From NCBI GenBank assembly GCA_964036315.1, contig OZ038509.1, forward strand, positions 29,528,968 through 29,592,967: a stretch of 64,000 nt of DNA, given 5' to 3'. Positions 36,101 to 51,408 of this stretch are shown here, in pieces (position 1 is the first letter of the stretch; every line of letters starts with the position of its first letter). The notes below the pieces were generated by a model. That model had not been told where the DNA came from. It saw nothing but the letters and a program-made list of their open reading frames with translations, and searched no databases. The position numbers and the translations under genes are program-made. Source of the stretch: Acanthosepion esculentum (taxonomy: Eukaryota; Mollusca; Cephalopoda; Sepiida; Sepiidae).

Positions 36101-39100
36101 TGCAAAAGTAAGCATTTCAAGCTAGTTTTTCAACGTTAAACACGGTATTTTGCAAATTGATGTTGCTGTTTGAAAACATTAGAAAACCAATAAAATTATT
36201 GAAAATCGATATGGTATCGATCAGAAAATATTGATTTTGACAATTTCCAACAGTTTCCACAAAGTTTTATTGCAAATATTAAGTTTTACAAAGTTTTGAA
36301 AAATATTGAAATTTCAATGCAAAAGTAAGCATTTCAAGCTAGTTTTTCAACGTTAAACACGGTATTTTGCAAATTGATGTTGCTGTTTGAAAACATTAGA
36401 AAACCAATAAAATTATTGAAAATCGATATGGTATCGATCAGAAAATATTGATTTTGACAATTTCCAACAGTTTCCACAAAGTTTTATTGCAAATATTAAG
36501 TTTTACAAAGTTTTGAAAAATATTGAAATTTCAATGCAAAAGTAAGCATTTCAAGCTAGTTTTTCAACGTTAAACACGGTATTTTGCAAATTGATGTTGG
36601 TGTTTGAAAACATTAGAAAACCAATAAAATTATTGAAAATCGATATGGTATCGATCAGAAAATATTTATTTTGACAATTTCCAACAGTTTCCACAAAGTT
36701 TTATTGCAAATATAATGTTTTACAAACTTTTGAAAAATATTGAAATTTCAACGCAAAAGTCAGCATTTCAAGCTACTTTTTCAACGTTAAACACGCTATT
36801 TTGCAAATTGATGTTGCTGTTTGAAAACATTAGAAAACCAATAAAATTATTGAAAATCGATATGGTATCGATCAGAAAATATTGATTTTGACAATTTCCA
36901 ACAGTTTCCACAAAGTTTTATTGCAAATATAAAGTTTTACAAACATTTGAAAAATATTGAAATTTCAATGCAAAAGTAAGCATTTCAAGCTAGTTTTTCA
37001 ACGTTAAACACGGTATTTTGCAAATTGATGTTGCTGTTTGAAAACATTAGAAAACCAATAAAATTATTGAAAATCGATATGGTATCGATCAGAAAATATA
37101 GATTTTGACAATTTCCAACAGTTTCCACAAAGTTTTATTGCAAATATTAAGTTTTACAAAGTTTTGAAAAATATTGAAATTTCAATGCAAAAGTAAGCAT
37201 CTCAAGCTAGTTTTTCAACGTTAAACACGGTATTCTGCAAATTAATGTTGCTGTTTGAAAACATTAGAAAAGCAATAAAATTATTGAAAATCGATATGGT
37301 ATCGATCAGAAAATATTGATTTTGACAATTTCCAACAGTTTCCACAAAGTTTTATTGCAAATATAAAGTTTTACAAACATTTGAAAAATATTGAAATTTC
37401 AATGCAAAAGTAAGCATTTCAAGCTAGTTTTTCAGCGTTAAACACGGTATTTTGAAAATTGATGTTGCTGTTTGAAAACATTAGAAAACCAATAAAATTA
37501 TTGAAAATCGATATGGTATCGATCAGAAAATATTGATTTTGACAATTTCCAACAGTTTCCACAAAGTTTTATTGCAAATATTAAGTTTTACAAAGTTTTG
37601 AAAAATATTGAAATTTCAATGCAAAAGTAAGCATTTCAAGCTAGTTTTTCAACGTTAAACACGGTATTTTGAAAATTGATGTTGCTGTTTGAAAACATTA
37701 GAAAACCAATAAAATTATTGAAAATCGATATGGTATCGATCAGAAAATATTGATTTTGACAATTTCCAACAGTTTCCACAAAGTTTTATTGCAAATATAA
37801 AGTTTTACAAACATTTGAAAAATATTGAAATTTCAATGCAAAAGTAAGCATTTCAAGCTAGTTTTTCAACGTTAAACACGGTATTTTGCAAATTGATGTT
37901 GCTGTTTGAAAACATTAGAAAACCAATAAAATTATTGAAAATCGATATGGTATCGATCAGAAAATATTGATTTTGACAATTTCCAACAGTTTCCACAAAG
38001 TTTTATTGCAAATATTAAGTTTTACAAAGTTTTGAAAAATATTGAAATTTCAATGAAAAAGTAAGCATTTCAAGCTAGTTTTTCAACGTTAAACACGGTA
38101 TTTTGCAAATTGATGTTGCTGTTTGAAAACATTAGAAAACCAATAAAATTATTGAAAATCGATATGGTATCGATCAGAAAATATTGATTTTGACAATTTC
38201 CAACAGTTTCCACAAAGTTTTATTGCAAATATTAAGTTTTACAAAGTTTTGAAAAATATTGAAATTTCAATGCAAAAGTAAGCATTTCAAGCTAGTTTTT
38301 CAACGTTAAACACGGTATTTTGCAAATTGATGTTGCTGTTTGAAAACATTAGAAAACCAATAAAATTATTGAAAATCGATATGGTATCGATCAGAAAATA
38401 TTGATTTTGACAATTTCCAACAGTTTCCACAAAGTTTTATTGCAAATATTAAGTTTTACAAAGTTTTGAAAAATATTGAAATTTCAATGCAAAAGTAAGC
38501 ATTTCAAGCTAGTTTTTCAACGTTAAACACGGTATTTTGCAAATTGATGTTGCTGTTTGAAAACATTAGAAAACCAATAAAATTATTGAAAATCGATATG
38601 GTATCGATCAGAAAATATTTATTTTGACAATTTCCAACAGTTTCCACAAAGTTTTATTGCAAATATAATGTTTTACAAACTTTTGAAAAATATTGAAATT
38701 TCAACGCAAAAGTCAGCATTTCAAGCTACTTTTTCAACGTTAAACACGCTATTTTGCAAATTGATGTTGCTGTTTGAAAACATTAGAAAACCAATAAAAT
38801 TATTGAAAATCGATATGGTATCGATCAGAAAATATTGATTTTGACAATTTCCAACAGTTTCCACAAAGTTTTATTGCAAATATAAAGTTTTACAAACATT
38901 TGAAAAATATTGAAATTTCAATGCAAAAGTAAGCATTTCAAGCTAGTTTTTCAACGTTAAACACGGTATTTTGCAAATTGATGTTGCTGTTTGAAAACAT
39001 TAGAAAACCAATAAAATTATTGAAAATCGATATGGTATCGATCAGAAAATATAGATTTTGACAATTTCCAACAGTTTCCACAAAGTTTTATTGCAAATAT

Positions 39101-41110
39101 TAAGTTTTACAAAGTTTTGAAAAATATTGAAATTTCAATGCAAAAGTAAGCATCTCAAGCTAGTTTTTCAACGTTAAACACGGTATTCTGCAAATTAATG
39201 TTGCTGTTTGAAAACATTAGAAAAGCAATAAAATTATTGAAAATCGATATGGTATCGATCAGAAAATATTGATTTTGACAATTTCCAACAGTTTCCACAA
39301 AGTTTTATTGCAAATATAAAGTTTTACAAACATTTGAAAAATATTGAAATTTCAATGCAAAAGTAAGCATTTCAAGCTAGTTTTTCAGCGTTAAACACGG
39401 TATTTTGAAAATTGATGTTGCTGTTTGAAAACATTAGAAAACCACTAAAATTATTGAAAATCGATATGGTATCGATCAGAAAATATTGATTTTGACAATT
39501 TCCAACAGTTTCCACAAAGTTTTATTGCAAATATTAAGTTTTACAAAGTTTTGAAAAATATTGAAATTTCAATGCAAAAGTAAGCATTTCAAGCTAGTTT
39601 TTCAACGTTAAACACGGTATTTTGAAAATTGATGTTGCTGTTTGAAAACATTAGAAAACCAATAAAATTATTGAAAATCGATATGGTATCGATCAGAAAA
39701 TATAGATTTTGACAATTTCCCACAGTTTCCACAAAGTTTTATTGCAAATATTAAGTTTTACAAAGTTTTGAAAAATATTGAAATTTCAACGCAAAAGTCA
39801 GCATTTCAAGCTACTTTTTCAACGTTAAACACGCTATTTTGCAAATTGATGTTGCTGTTTGAAAACATTAGAAAACCAATAAAATTATTGAAAATCGATA
39901 TGGTATCGATCAGAAAATATTGATTTTGACAATTTCCAACAGTTTCCACAAAGTTTTATTGCAAATATTAAGTTTTACAAAGTTTTGAAAAATATTGAAA
40001 TTTCAATGCAAAAGTAAGCATTTCAAGCTAGTTTTTCAACGTTAAACACGGTATTTTGCAAATTGATGTTGCTGTTTGAAAACATTAGAAAACCAATAAA
40101 ATTATTGAAAATCGATATGGTATCGATCAGAAAATATTTATTTTGACAATTTCCAACAGTTTCCACAAAGTTTTATTGCAAATATAATGTTTTACAAACT
40201 TTTGAAAAATATTGAAATTTCAACGCAAAAGTCAGCATTTCAAGCTACTTTTTCAACGTTAAACACGCTATTTTGCAAATTGATGTTGCTGTTTGAAAAC
40301 ATTAGAAAACCAATAAAATTATTGAAAATCGATATGGTATCGATCAGAAAATATTGATTTTGACAATTTCCAACAGTTTCCACAAAGTTTTATTGCAAAT
40401 ATAAAGTTTTACAAACATTTGAAAAATATTGAAATTTCAATGCAAAAGTAAGCATTTCAAGCTAGTTTTTCAACGTTAAACACGGTATTTTGCAAATTGA
40501 TGTTGCTGTTTGAAAACATTAGAAAACCAATAAAATTATTGAAAATCGATATGGTATCGATCAGAAAATATAGATTTTGACAATTTCCAACAGTTTCCAC
40601 AAAGTTTTATTGCAAATATTAAGTTTTACAAAGTTTTGAAAAATATTGAAATTTCAATGCAAAAGTAAGCATCTCAAGCTAGTTTTTCAACGTTAAACAC
40701 GGTATTCTGCAAATTAATGTTGCTGTGTGAAAACATTAGAAAAGCAATAAAATTATTGAAAATCGATATGGTATCGATCAGAAAATATTGATTTTGACAA
40801 TTTCCAACAGTTTCCACAAAGTTTTATTGCAAATATAAAGTTTTACAAACATTTGAAAAATATTGAAATTTCAATGCAAAAGTAAGCATTTCAAGCTAGT
40901 TTTTCAGCGTTAAACACGGTATTTTGAAAATTGATGTTGCTGTTTGAAAACATTAGAAAACCAATAAAATTATTGAAAATCGATATGGTATCGATCTGAA
41001 AATATTGATTTTGACAATTTCCAACAGTTTCCACAAAGTTTTATTGCAAATATAAAGTTTTACAAACTTTTGAAAAATATTGAAATTTCAATGCAAAAGT
41101 AAGCATTTCA
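33136..41110 (+). repeat. 8-kb segmental duplication inside the array, right copy
   Basis: Matches 16867-24841 at a constant +16,269 bp: CAAATTAAG 33500, ACAATGTTTTG 35854, GTTGGTG 36600, GCTGTGTG 40721. Upstream of the copy boundary the sequence instead continues as the segment shared with 3.26-6.56 kb, so this region joins two duplicated blocks. Near-identity over about 37 monomers implies a very recent copy or an assembly duplication. Confidence 0.88.
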
Positions 41111-41657
41111 AGCTAGTTTTTCAACGTTAAACACGGTATTTTGAAAATTGATGTTGCTGTTTGAAAACATTAGAAAACCAATAAAATTATTGAAAATCGA
41201 TATGGTATCGATCAGAAAATATAGATTTTGACAATTTCCCACAGTTTCCACAAAGTTTTATTGCAAATATTAAGTTTTACAAAGTTTTGAAAAATATTGA
41301 AATTTCAACGCAAAAGTCAGCATTTCAAGCTACTTTTTCAACGTTAAACACGCTATTTTGCAAATTGATGTTGCTGTTTGAAAACATTAGAAAACCAATA
41401 AAATTATTGAAAATCGATATGGTATCGATCAGAAAATATTGATTTTGACAATTTCCAACAGTTTCCACAAAGTTTTATTGCAAATATAAAGTTTTACAAA
41501 CATTTGAAAAATATTGAAATTTCAATGCAAAAGTAAGCATTTCAAGCTAGTTTTTCAACGTTAAACACGGTATTTTGCAAATTGATGTTGCTGTTTGAAA
41601 ACATTAGAAAACCAATAAAATTATTGAAAATCGATATGGTATCGATCAGAAAATATT

Positions 41658-42953
41658 GATTTTGACAATTTCCAACAGTTTCCACAAAGTTTTATTGCAA
41701 ATATTAAGTTTTACAAAGTTTTGAAAAATATTGAAATTTCAATGCAAAAGTAAGCATTTCAAGCTAGTTTTTCAACGTTAAACACGGTATTTTGCAAATT
41801 GATGTTGCTGTTTGAAAACATTAGAAAACCAATAAAATTATTGAAAATCGATATGGTATCGATCAGAAAATATTTATTTTGACAATTTCCAACAGTTTCC
41901 ACAAAGTTTTATTGCAAATATAATGTTTTACAAACTTTTGAAAAATATTGAAATTTCAACGCAAAAGTCAGCATTTCAAGCTACTTTTTCAACGTTAAAC
42001 ACGCTATTTTGCAAATTGATGTTGCTGTTTGAAAACATTAGAAAACCAATAAAATTATTGAAAATCGATATGGTATCGATCAGAAAATATTGATTTTGAC
42101 AATTTCCAACAGTTTCCACAAAGTTTTATTGCAAATATAAAGTTTTACAAACATTTGAAAAATATTGAAATTTCAATGCAAAAGTAAGCATTTCAAGCTA
42201 GTTTTTCAACGTTAAACACGGTATTTTGCAAATTGATGTTGCTGTTTGAAAACATTAGAAAACCAATAAAATTATTGAAAATCGATATGGTATCGATCAG
42301 AAAATATAGATTTTGACAATTTCCAACAGTTTCCACAAAGTTTTATTGCAAATATTAAGTTTTACAAAGTTTTGAAAAATATTGAAATTTCAATGCAAAA
42401 GTAAGCATCTCAAGCTAGTTTTTCAACGTTAAACACGGTATTCTGCAAATTAATGTTGCTGTGTGAAAACATTAGAAAAGCAATAAAATTATTGAAAATC
42501 GATATGGTATCGATCAGAAAATATTGATTTTGACAATTTCCAACAGTTTCCACAAAGTTTTATTGCAAATATAAAGTTTTACAAACATTTGAAAAATATT
42601 GAAATTTCAATGCAAAAGTAAGCATTTCAAGCTAGTTTTTCAGCGTTAAACACGGTATTTTGAAAATTGATGTTGCTGTTTGAAAACATTAGAAAACCAA
42701 TAAAATTATTGAAAATCGATATGGTATCGATCTGAAAATATTGATTTTGACAATTTCCAACAGTTTCCACAAAGTTTTATTGCAAATATAAAGTTTTACA
42801 AACTTTTGAAAAATATTGAAATTTCAATGCAAAAGTAAGCATTTCAATCTAGTTTTTCAACGTTAAACACGGTATTTTGAAAATTGATGTTTGAAAACAT
42901 TAGAAAACCAATAAAATTATTGAAAATCGATATGGTATCGATCAGAAAATATT
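41658..42953 (+). repeat. 6-monomer tandem duplication, copy 1 (1296 bp)
   Basis: Order B, G, A, E (GCTGTGTG), A' (CAGCG, ATCTG), 211-bp deleted monomer. The deletion points at 42886 and 44182 are 1296 bp apart, equal to 6 x 217 - 6. I saw no substitution between the copies. Confidence 0.85.
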
Positions 42954-44249
42954 GATTTTGACAATTTCCAACAGTTTCCACAAAGTTTTATTGCAAATAT
43001 TAAGTTTTACAAAGTTTTGAAAAATATTGAAATTTCAATGCAAAAGTAAGCATTTCAAGCTAGTTTTTCAACGTTAAACACGGTATTTTGCAAATTGATG
43101 TTGCTGTTTGAAAACATTAGAAAACCAATAAAATTATTGAAAATCGATATGGTATCGATCAGAAAATATTTATTTTGACAATTTCCAACAGTTTCCACAA
43201 AGTTTTATTGCAAATATAATGTTTTACAAACTTTTGAAAAATATTGAAATTTCAACGCAAAAGTCAGCATTTCAAGCTACTTTTTCAACGTTAAACACGC
43301 TATTTTGCAAATTGATGTTGCTGTTTGAAAACATTAGAAAACCAATAAAATTATTGAAAATCGATATGGTATCGATCAGAAAATATTGATTTTGACAATT
43401 TCCAACAGTTTCCACAAAGTTTTATTGCAAATATAAAGTTTTACAAACATTTGAAAAATATTGAAATTTCAATGCAAAAGTAAGCATTTCAAGCTAGTTT
43501 TTCAACGTTAAACACGGTATTTTGCAAATTGATGTTGCTGTTTGAAAACATTAGAAAACCAATAAAATTATTGAAAATCGATATGGTATCGATCAGAAAA
43601 TATAGATTTTGACAATTTCCAACAGTTTCCACAAAGTTTTATTGCAAATATTAAGTTTTACAAAGTTTTGAAAAATATTGAAATTTCAATGCAAAAGTAA
43701 GCATCTCAAGCTAGTTTTTCAACGTTAAACACGGTATTCTGCAAATTAATGTTGCTGTGTGAAAACATTAGAAAAGCAATAAAATTATTGAAAATCGATA
43801 TGGTATCGATCAGAAAATATTGATTTTGACAATTTCCAACAGTTTCCACAAAGTTTTATTGCAAATATAAAGTTTTACAAACATTTGAAAAATATTGAAA
43901 TTTCAATGCAAAAGTAAGCATTTCAAGCTAGTTTTTCAGCGTTAAACACGGTATTTTGAAAATTGATGTTGCTGTTTGAAAACATTAGAAAACCAATAAA
44001 ATTATTGAAAATCGATATGGTATCGATCTGAAAATATTGATTTTGACAATTTCCAACAGTTTCCACAAAGTTTTATTGCAAATATAAAGTTTTACAAACT
44101 TTTGAAAAATATTGAAATTTCAATGCAAAAGTAAGCATTTCAATCTAGTTTTTCAACGTTAAACACGGTATTTTGAAAATTGATGTTTGAAAACATTAGA
44201 AAACCAATAAAATTATTGAAAATCGATATGGTATCGATCAGAAAATATT
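42954..44249 (+). repeat. 6-monomer tandem duplication, copy 2 (1296 bp)
   Basis: Directly adjoins copy 1 and has the same six monomer classes. It is followed by the ATTATG/ACTTCTG monomer at 44250, whereas copy 1 is followed by a class B monomer; this defines the joint. Confidence 0.85.
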
Positions 44250-44900
44250 GATTTTGACAATTTCCAACAGTTTCCACAAAGTTTTATTGCAAATATTATG
44301 TTTTACAAACTTCTGAAAAATATTGAAATTTCAACGCAAAAGTCAGCATTTCAAGCTACTTTTTCAACGTTAAACACGCTATTTTGCAAATTGATGTTGC
44401 TCTTTGAAAACATTAGAAAACCAATAAAATTATTGAAAATCGATATGGTATCGATCAGAAAATATTGATTTTGACAATTTCCAACAGTTTCCACAAAGTT
44501 TTATTGCAAATATTATGTTTTACAAACTTTTGAAAAATATTGAAATTTCAACGCAAAAGTCAGCATTTCAAGCTACTTTTTCAACGTTAAACACGCGATT
44601 TTGCAAATTGATGTTGCTGTTTGAAAACATTAGAAAACCAATAAAATTATTGAAAATCGATATGGTATCGATCAGAAAATATTGATTTTGACAATTTCAA
44701 ACAGTTTCCACAAAGTTTTATTGCAAATATTAAGTTTTACAAAGTTTTGAAAAATATTGAAATTTCAATGCAAAAGTAAGCATTTCAAGCTAGTTTTTCA
44801 ACGTTAAACACGGTATTTTGCAAATTGATGTTGCTGTTTGAAAACATTAGAAAACCAATAAAATTATTGAAAATCGATATGGTATCGATCAGAAAATATT

Positions 44901-47900
44901 GATTTTGACAATTTCCAACAGTTTCCACAAAGTTTTATTGCAAATATTAAGTTTTACAAAGTTTTGAAAAATATTGAAATTTCAATGCAAAAGTAAGCAT
45001 TTCAAGCTAGTTTTTCAACGTTAAACACGGTATTTTGAAAATTGATGTTGCTGTTTGAAAACATTAGAAAACCAATAAAATTATTGAAAATCCATATGGT
45101 ACCGATCAGAAAATATTGATTTTGACAATTTCCAACAGTTTCCACAAAGTTTTATTGAAATATAAAGTTTTACAAAGTTTTGAAAAATATTGAAATTTCA
45201 ATGCAAAAGTAAGCATTTCAAGCTAGTTTTTCAACGTTAAACACGGTATTTTGCAAATTGATGTTGCTGTTTGAAAACATTAGAAAACCAATAAAATTAT
45301 TGAAAATCGATATGGTATCGATCAGAAAATATTGATTTTGACAATTTCCAACAGTTTCCACAAAGTTTTATTGCAAATATAAAGTTGTACAAACATTTGA
45401 AAAATATTGAAATTTCAATGCAAAAGTAAGCATTTCAAGCTAGTTTTTCAACGTTAAACACGGTATTTTGCAAATTGATGTTGCTGTTTGAAAACATTAG
45501 AAAACCAATAAAATTATTGAAAATCGATATGGTATCGATCAGAAAATATTGATTTTGACAATTTCCAACAGTTTCCACAAAGTTTTATTGCAAATATTAT
45601 GTTTTACAAACTTCTGAAAAATATTGAAATTTCAACGCAAAAGTCAGCATTTCAAGCTACTTTTTCAACGTTAAACACGCTATTTTGCAAATTGATGTTG
45701 CTCTTTGAAAACATTAGAAAACCAATAAAATTATTGAAAATCGATATGGTATCGATCAGAAAATATTGATTTTGACAATTTCCAACAGTTTCCACAAAGT
45801 TTTATTGCAAATATTATGTTTTACAAACTTTTGAAAAATATTGAAATTTCAACGCAAAAGTCAGCATTTCAAGCTACTTTTTCAACGTTAAACACGCGAT
45901 TTTGCAAATTGATGTTGCTGTTTGAAAACATTAGAAAACCAATAAAATTATTGAAAATCGATATGGTATCGATCAGAAAATATTGATTTTGACAATTTCA
46001 AACAGTTTCCACAAAGTTTTATTGCAAATATTAAGTTTTACAAAGTTTTGAAAAATATTGAAATTTCAATGCAAAAGTAAGCATTTCAAGCTAGTTTTTC
46101 AACGTTAAACACGGTATTTTGCAAATTGATGTTGCTGTTTGAAAACATTAGAAAACCAATAAAATTATTGAAAATCGATATGGTATCGATCAGAAAATAT
46201 TGATTTTGACAATTTCCAACAGTTTCCACAAAGTTTTATTGCAAATATTAAGTTTTACAAAGTTTTGAAAAATATTGAAATTTCAATGCAAAAGTAAGCA
46301 TTTCAAGCTAGTTTTTCAACGTTAAACACGGTATTTTGAAAATTGATGTTGCTGTTTGAAAACATTAGAAAACCAATAAAATTATTGAAAATCCATATGG
46401 TACCGATCAGAAAATATTGATTTTGACAATTTCCAACAGTTTCCACAAAGTTTTATTGAAATATAAAGTTTTACAAAGTTTTGAAAAATATTGAAATTTC
46501 AATGCAAAAGTAAGCATTTCAAGCTAGTTTTTCAACGTTAAACACGGTATTTTGCAAATTGATGTTGCTCTTTGAAAACATTAGAAAACCAATAAAATTA
46601 TTGAAAATCGATATGGTATCGATCAGAAAATATTGATTTTGACAATTTCCAACAGTTTCCACAAAGTTTTATTGCAAATATAAAGTTGTACAAACATTTG
46701 AAAAATATTGAAATTTCAATGCAAAAGTAAGCATTTCAAGCTAGTTTTTCAACGTTAAACACGGTATTTTAAAAATTGATGTTGCTGTTTGAAAACATTA
46801 GAATACCAATAAAATTATTGAAAATCGATATGGTATCGATCAGAAAATATTGATTTTGACAATTTCCAACAGTTTCCACAAAGTTTTATTGCAAATATTA
46901 AGTTATACAAACTTTTGAAAAATATTGAAATTTCAATGCAAAAGTAAGCATTTCAAGGTAGTTTTTCAACGTTAAACACGGTATTTTGCAAATTGATGTT
47001 CCTGTTTGAAACCATTAGAAAACCAATAAAATTATTGAAAATCGATATGGTATCGATCAGAAAATATTGATTTTGACAATTTCCAACAGTTTCCACAAAG
47101 TTTTATTGCAAATATTAAGTTTTACAAAGTTTTGAAAAATATTGAAATTTCAATGCAAAAGTAAGCATTTCAAGCTAGTTTTTCAACGTTAAACACGGTA
47201 TTTTGCAAATTGATGTTGCTGTTTGAAAACATTAGAAAAGCAATAAAATTATTGAAAATCGATATGGTATCGATCAGAAAATATTGATTTTGACAATTTC
47301 CAACAGTTTCCACAAAGTTTTATTGCAAATATAAAGTTTTACAAACATTTTAAAAATATTGAAATTTCAATGCGAAAAGTAAGCATTTCAAGCTAGTTTT
47401 TCAACGTTAAACACGGTATTTTGAAAATTGATGTTGCTGTTTGAAAACATTAGAAAACCAATAAAATTATTGAAAAACGATATGGTATCGATCAGAAAAT
47501 ATAGATTTTGACAATTTCCAACAGTTTCCACAAAGTTTTATTGCAAATATTAAGTTTTACAAAGTTTTGAAAAATATTGAAATTTCAATGCAAAAGTAAG
47601 CATTTCAAGCTAGTTTTTCAACGTTAAACACGGTATTTTGCAAATTGATGTTGCTGTTTGAAAACATTAGAAAACCAATAAAATTATTGAAAATCGATAT
47701 GGTATCGATCAGAAAATATTGATTTTGACAATTTCCAACAGTTTCCACAAAGTTTTATTGCAAATATTAAGTTTTACAAAGTTTTGAAAAATATTGAAAT
47801 TTCAATGCAAAAGTAAGCATTTCAAGCTAGTTTTTCAACGTTAAACACGGTATTTTGCAAATTGATGTTGCTGTTTGAAAACATTAGAAAACCAATAAAA

Positions 47901-48154
47901 TTATTGAAAATCGATATGGTATCGATCAGAAAATATAGATTTTGACAATTTCCCACAGTTTCCACAAAGTTTTATTGCAAATATTAAGTTTTACAAAGTT
48001 TTGAAAAATATTGAAATTTCAACGCAAAAGTAAGCATTTCAAGCTAGTTTTTCAACGTTAAACACGCTATTTTGCAAATTGATGTTGCTGTTTGAAAACA
48101 TTAGAAAACCAATAAAATTATTGAAAATCGATATGGTATCGATCAGAAAATATT
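44901..48154 (+). repeat. 15-monomer higher-order repeat, copy 1 (3254 bp)
   Basis: The unit begins with the CCATATGGTACC monomer (marker 45092), then the 216-bp TTATTGAAATATAAAG monomer, TTGTAC, ACTTCTG, CGCGAT and TTTCAAACAG monomers, a second CCATATGG monomer (46391), the GTTATAC/GTTCCTG pair, the 218-bp TGCGAAAAG monomer (47372) and AAAAACGAT. It ends with a class C monomer at 47938. Indels -1, -1 and +1 give 15 x 217 - 1 = 3254 bp. The CCATATGG markers at 45091 and 48345 are exactly 3254 apart. Confidence 0.88.
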
Positions 48155-51100
48155 GATTTTGACAATTTCCAACAGTTTCCACAAAGTTTTATTGCAAATA
48201 TTAAGTTTTACAAAGTTTTGAAAAATATTGAAATTTCAATGCAAAAGTAAGCATTTCAAGCTAGTTTTTCAACGTTAAACACGGTATTTTGAAAATTGAT
48301 GTTGCTGTTTGAAAACATTAGAAAACCAATAAAATTATTGAAAATCCATATGGTACCGATCAGAAAATATTGATTTTGACAATTTCCAACAGTTTCCACA
48401 AAGTTTTATTGAAATATAAAGTTTTACAAAGTTTTGAAAAATATTGAAATTTCAATGCAAAAGTAAGCATTTCAAGCTAGTTTTTCAACGTTAAACACGG
48501 TATTTTGCAAATTGATGTTGCTGTTTGAAAACATTAGAAAACCAATAAAATTATTGAAAATCGATATGGTATCGATCAGAAAATATTGATTTTGACAATT
48601 TCCAACAGTTTCCACAAAGTTTTATTGCAAATATAAAGTTGTACAAACATTTGAAAAATATTGAAATTTCAATGCAAAAGTAAGCATTTCAAGCTAGTTT
48701 TTCAACGTTAAACACGGTATTTTGCAAATTGATGTTGCTGTTTGAAAACATTAGAAAACCAATAAAATTATTGAAAATCGATATGGTATCGATCAGAAAA
48801 TATTGATTTTGACAATTTCCAACAGTTTCCACAAAGTTTTATTGCAAATATTATGTTTTACAAACTTCTGAAAAATATTGAAATTTCAACGCAAAAGTCA
48901 GCATTTCAAGCTACTTTTTCAACGTTAAACACGCTATTTTGCAAATTGATGTTGCTCTTTGAAAACATTAGAAAACCAATAAAATTATTGAAAATCGATA
49001 TGGTATCGATCAGAAAATATTGATTTTGACAATTTCCAACAGTTTCCACAAAGTTTTATTGCAAATATTATGTTTTACAAACTTTTGAAAAATATTGAAA
49101 TTTCAACGCAAAAGTCAGCATTTCAAGCTACTTTTTCAACGTTAAACACGCGATTTTGCAAATTGATGTTGCTGTTTGAAAACATTAGAAAACCAATAAA
49201 ATTATTGAAAATCGATATGGTATCGATCAGAAAATATTGATTTTGACAATTTCAAACAGTTTCCACAAAGTTTTATTGCAAATATTAAGTTTTACAAAGT
49301 TTTGAAAAATATTGAAATTTCAATGCAAAAGTAAGCATTTCAAGCTAGTTTTTCAACGTTAAACACGGTATTTTGCAAATTGATGTTGCTGTTTGAAAAC
49401 ATTAGAAAACCAATAAAATTATTGAAAATCGATATGGTATCGATCAGAAAATATTGATTTTGACAATTTCCAACAGTTTCCACAAAGTTTTATTGCAAAT
49501 ATTAAGTTTTACAAAGTTTTGAAAAATATTGAAATTTCAATGCAAAAGTAAGCATTTCAAGCTAGTTTTTCAACGTTAAACACGGTATTTTGAAAATTGA
49601 TGTTGCTGTTTGAAAACATTAGAAAACCAATAAAATTATTGAAAATCCATATGGTACCGATCAGAAAATATTGATTTTGACAATTTCCAACAGTTTCCAC
49701 AAAGTTTTATTGAAATATAAAGTTTTACAAAGTTTTGAAAAATATTGAAATTTCAATGCAAAAGTAAGCATTTCAAGCTAGTTTTTCAACGTTAAACACG
49801 GTATTTTGCAAATTGATGTTGCTCTTTGAAAACATTAGAAAACCAATAAAATTATTGAAAATCGATATGGTATCGATCAGAAAATATTGATTTTGACAAT
49901 TTCCAACAGTTTCCACAAAGTTTTATTGCAAATATAAAGTTGTACAAACATTTGAAAAATATTGAAATTTCAATGCAAAAGTAAGCATTTCAAGCTAGTT
50001 TTTCAACGTTAAACACGGTATTTTAAAAATTGATGTTGCTGTTTGAAAACATTAGAATACCAATAAAATTATTGAAAATCGATATGGTATCGATCAGAAA
50101 ATATTGATTTTGACAATTTCCAACAGTTTCCACAAAGTTTTATTGCAAATATTAAGTTATACAAACTTTTGAAAAATATTGAAATTTCAATGCAAAAGTA
50201 AGCATTTCAAGGTAGTTTTTCAACGTTAAACACGGTATTTTGCAAATTGATGTTCCTGTTTGAAACCATTAGAAAACCAATAAAATTATTGAAAATCGAT
50301 ATGGTATCGATCAGAAAATATTGATTTTGACAATTTCCAACAGTTTCCACAAAGTTTTATTGCAAATATTAAGTTTTACAAAGTTTTGAAAAATATTGAA
50401 ATTTCAATGCAAAAGTAAGCATTTCAAGCTAGTTTTTCAACGTTAAACACGGTATTTTGCAAATTGATGTTGCTGTTTGAAAACATTAGAAAAGCAATAA
50501 AATTATTGAAAATCGATATGGTATCGATCAGAAAATATTGATTTTGACAATTTCCAACAGTTTCCACAAAGTTTTATTGCAAATATAAAGTTTTACAAAC
50601 ATTTTAAAAATATTGAAATTTCAATGCGAAAAGTAAGCATTTCAAGCTAGTTTTTCAACGTTAAACACGGTATTTTGAAAATTGATGTTGCTGTTTGAAA
50701 ACATTAGAAAACCAATAAAATTATTGAAAAACGATATGGTATCGATCAGAAAATATAGATTTTGACAATTTCCAACAGTTTCCACAAAGTTTTATTGCAA
50801 ATATTAAGTTTTACAAAGTTTTGAAAAATATTGAAATTTCAATGCAAAAGTAAGCATTTCAAGCTAGTTTTTCAACGTTAAACACGGTATTTTGCAAATT
50901 GATGTTGCTGTTTGAAAACATTAGAAAACCAATAAAATTATTGAAAATCGATATGGTATCGATCAGAAAATATTGATTTTGACAATTTCCAACAGTTTCC
51001 ACAAAGTTTTATTGCAAATATTAAGTTTTACAAAGTTTTGAAAAATATTGAAATTTCAATGCAAAAGTAAGCATTTCAAGCTAGTTTTTCAACGTTAAAC

Positions 51101-51408
51101 ACGGTATTTTGCAAATTGATGTTGCTGTTTGAAAACATTAGAAAACCAATAAAATTATTGAAAATCGATATGGTATCGATCAGAAAATATAGATTTTGAC
51201 AATTTCCCACAGTTTCCACAAAGTTTTATTGCAAATATTAAGTTTTACAAAGTTTTGAAAAATATTGAAATTTCAACGCAAAAGTAAGCATTTCAAGCTA
51301 GTTTTTCAACGTTAAACACGCTATTTTGCAAATTGATGTTGCTGTTTGAAAACATTAGAAAACCAATAAAATTATTGAAAATCGATATGGTATCGATCAG
51401 AAAATATT
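48155..51408 (+). repeat. 15-monomer higher-order repeat, copy 2 (3254 bp)
   Basis: Same fifteen monomers in the same order as copy 1; the TGCGAAAAG insertion is at 50625. No substitution between copies was noticed. Its terminal C monomer (51192) continues into D (51409), the normal module order. This identifies the copy 1/copy 2 joint at 48154/48155 as the unusual one. Confidence 0.88.
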
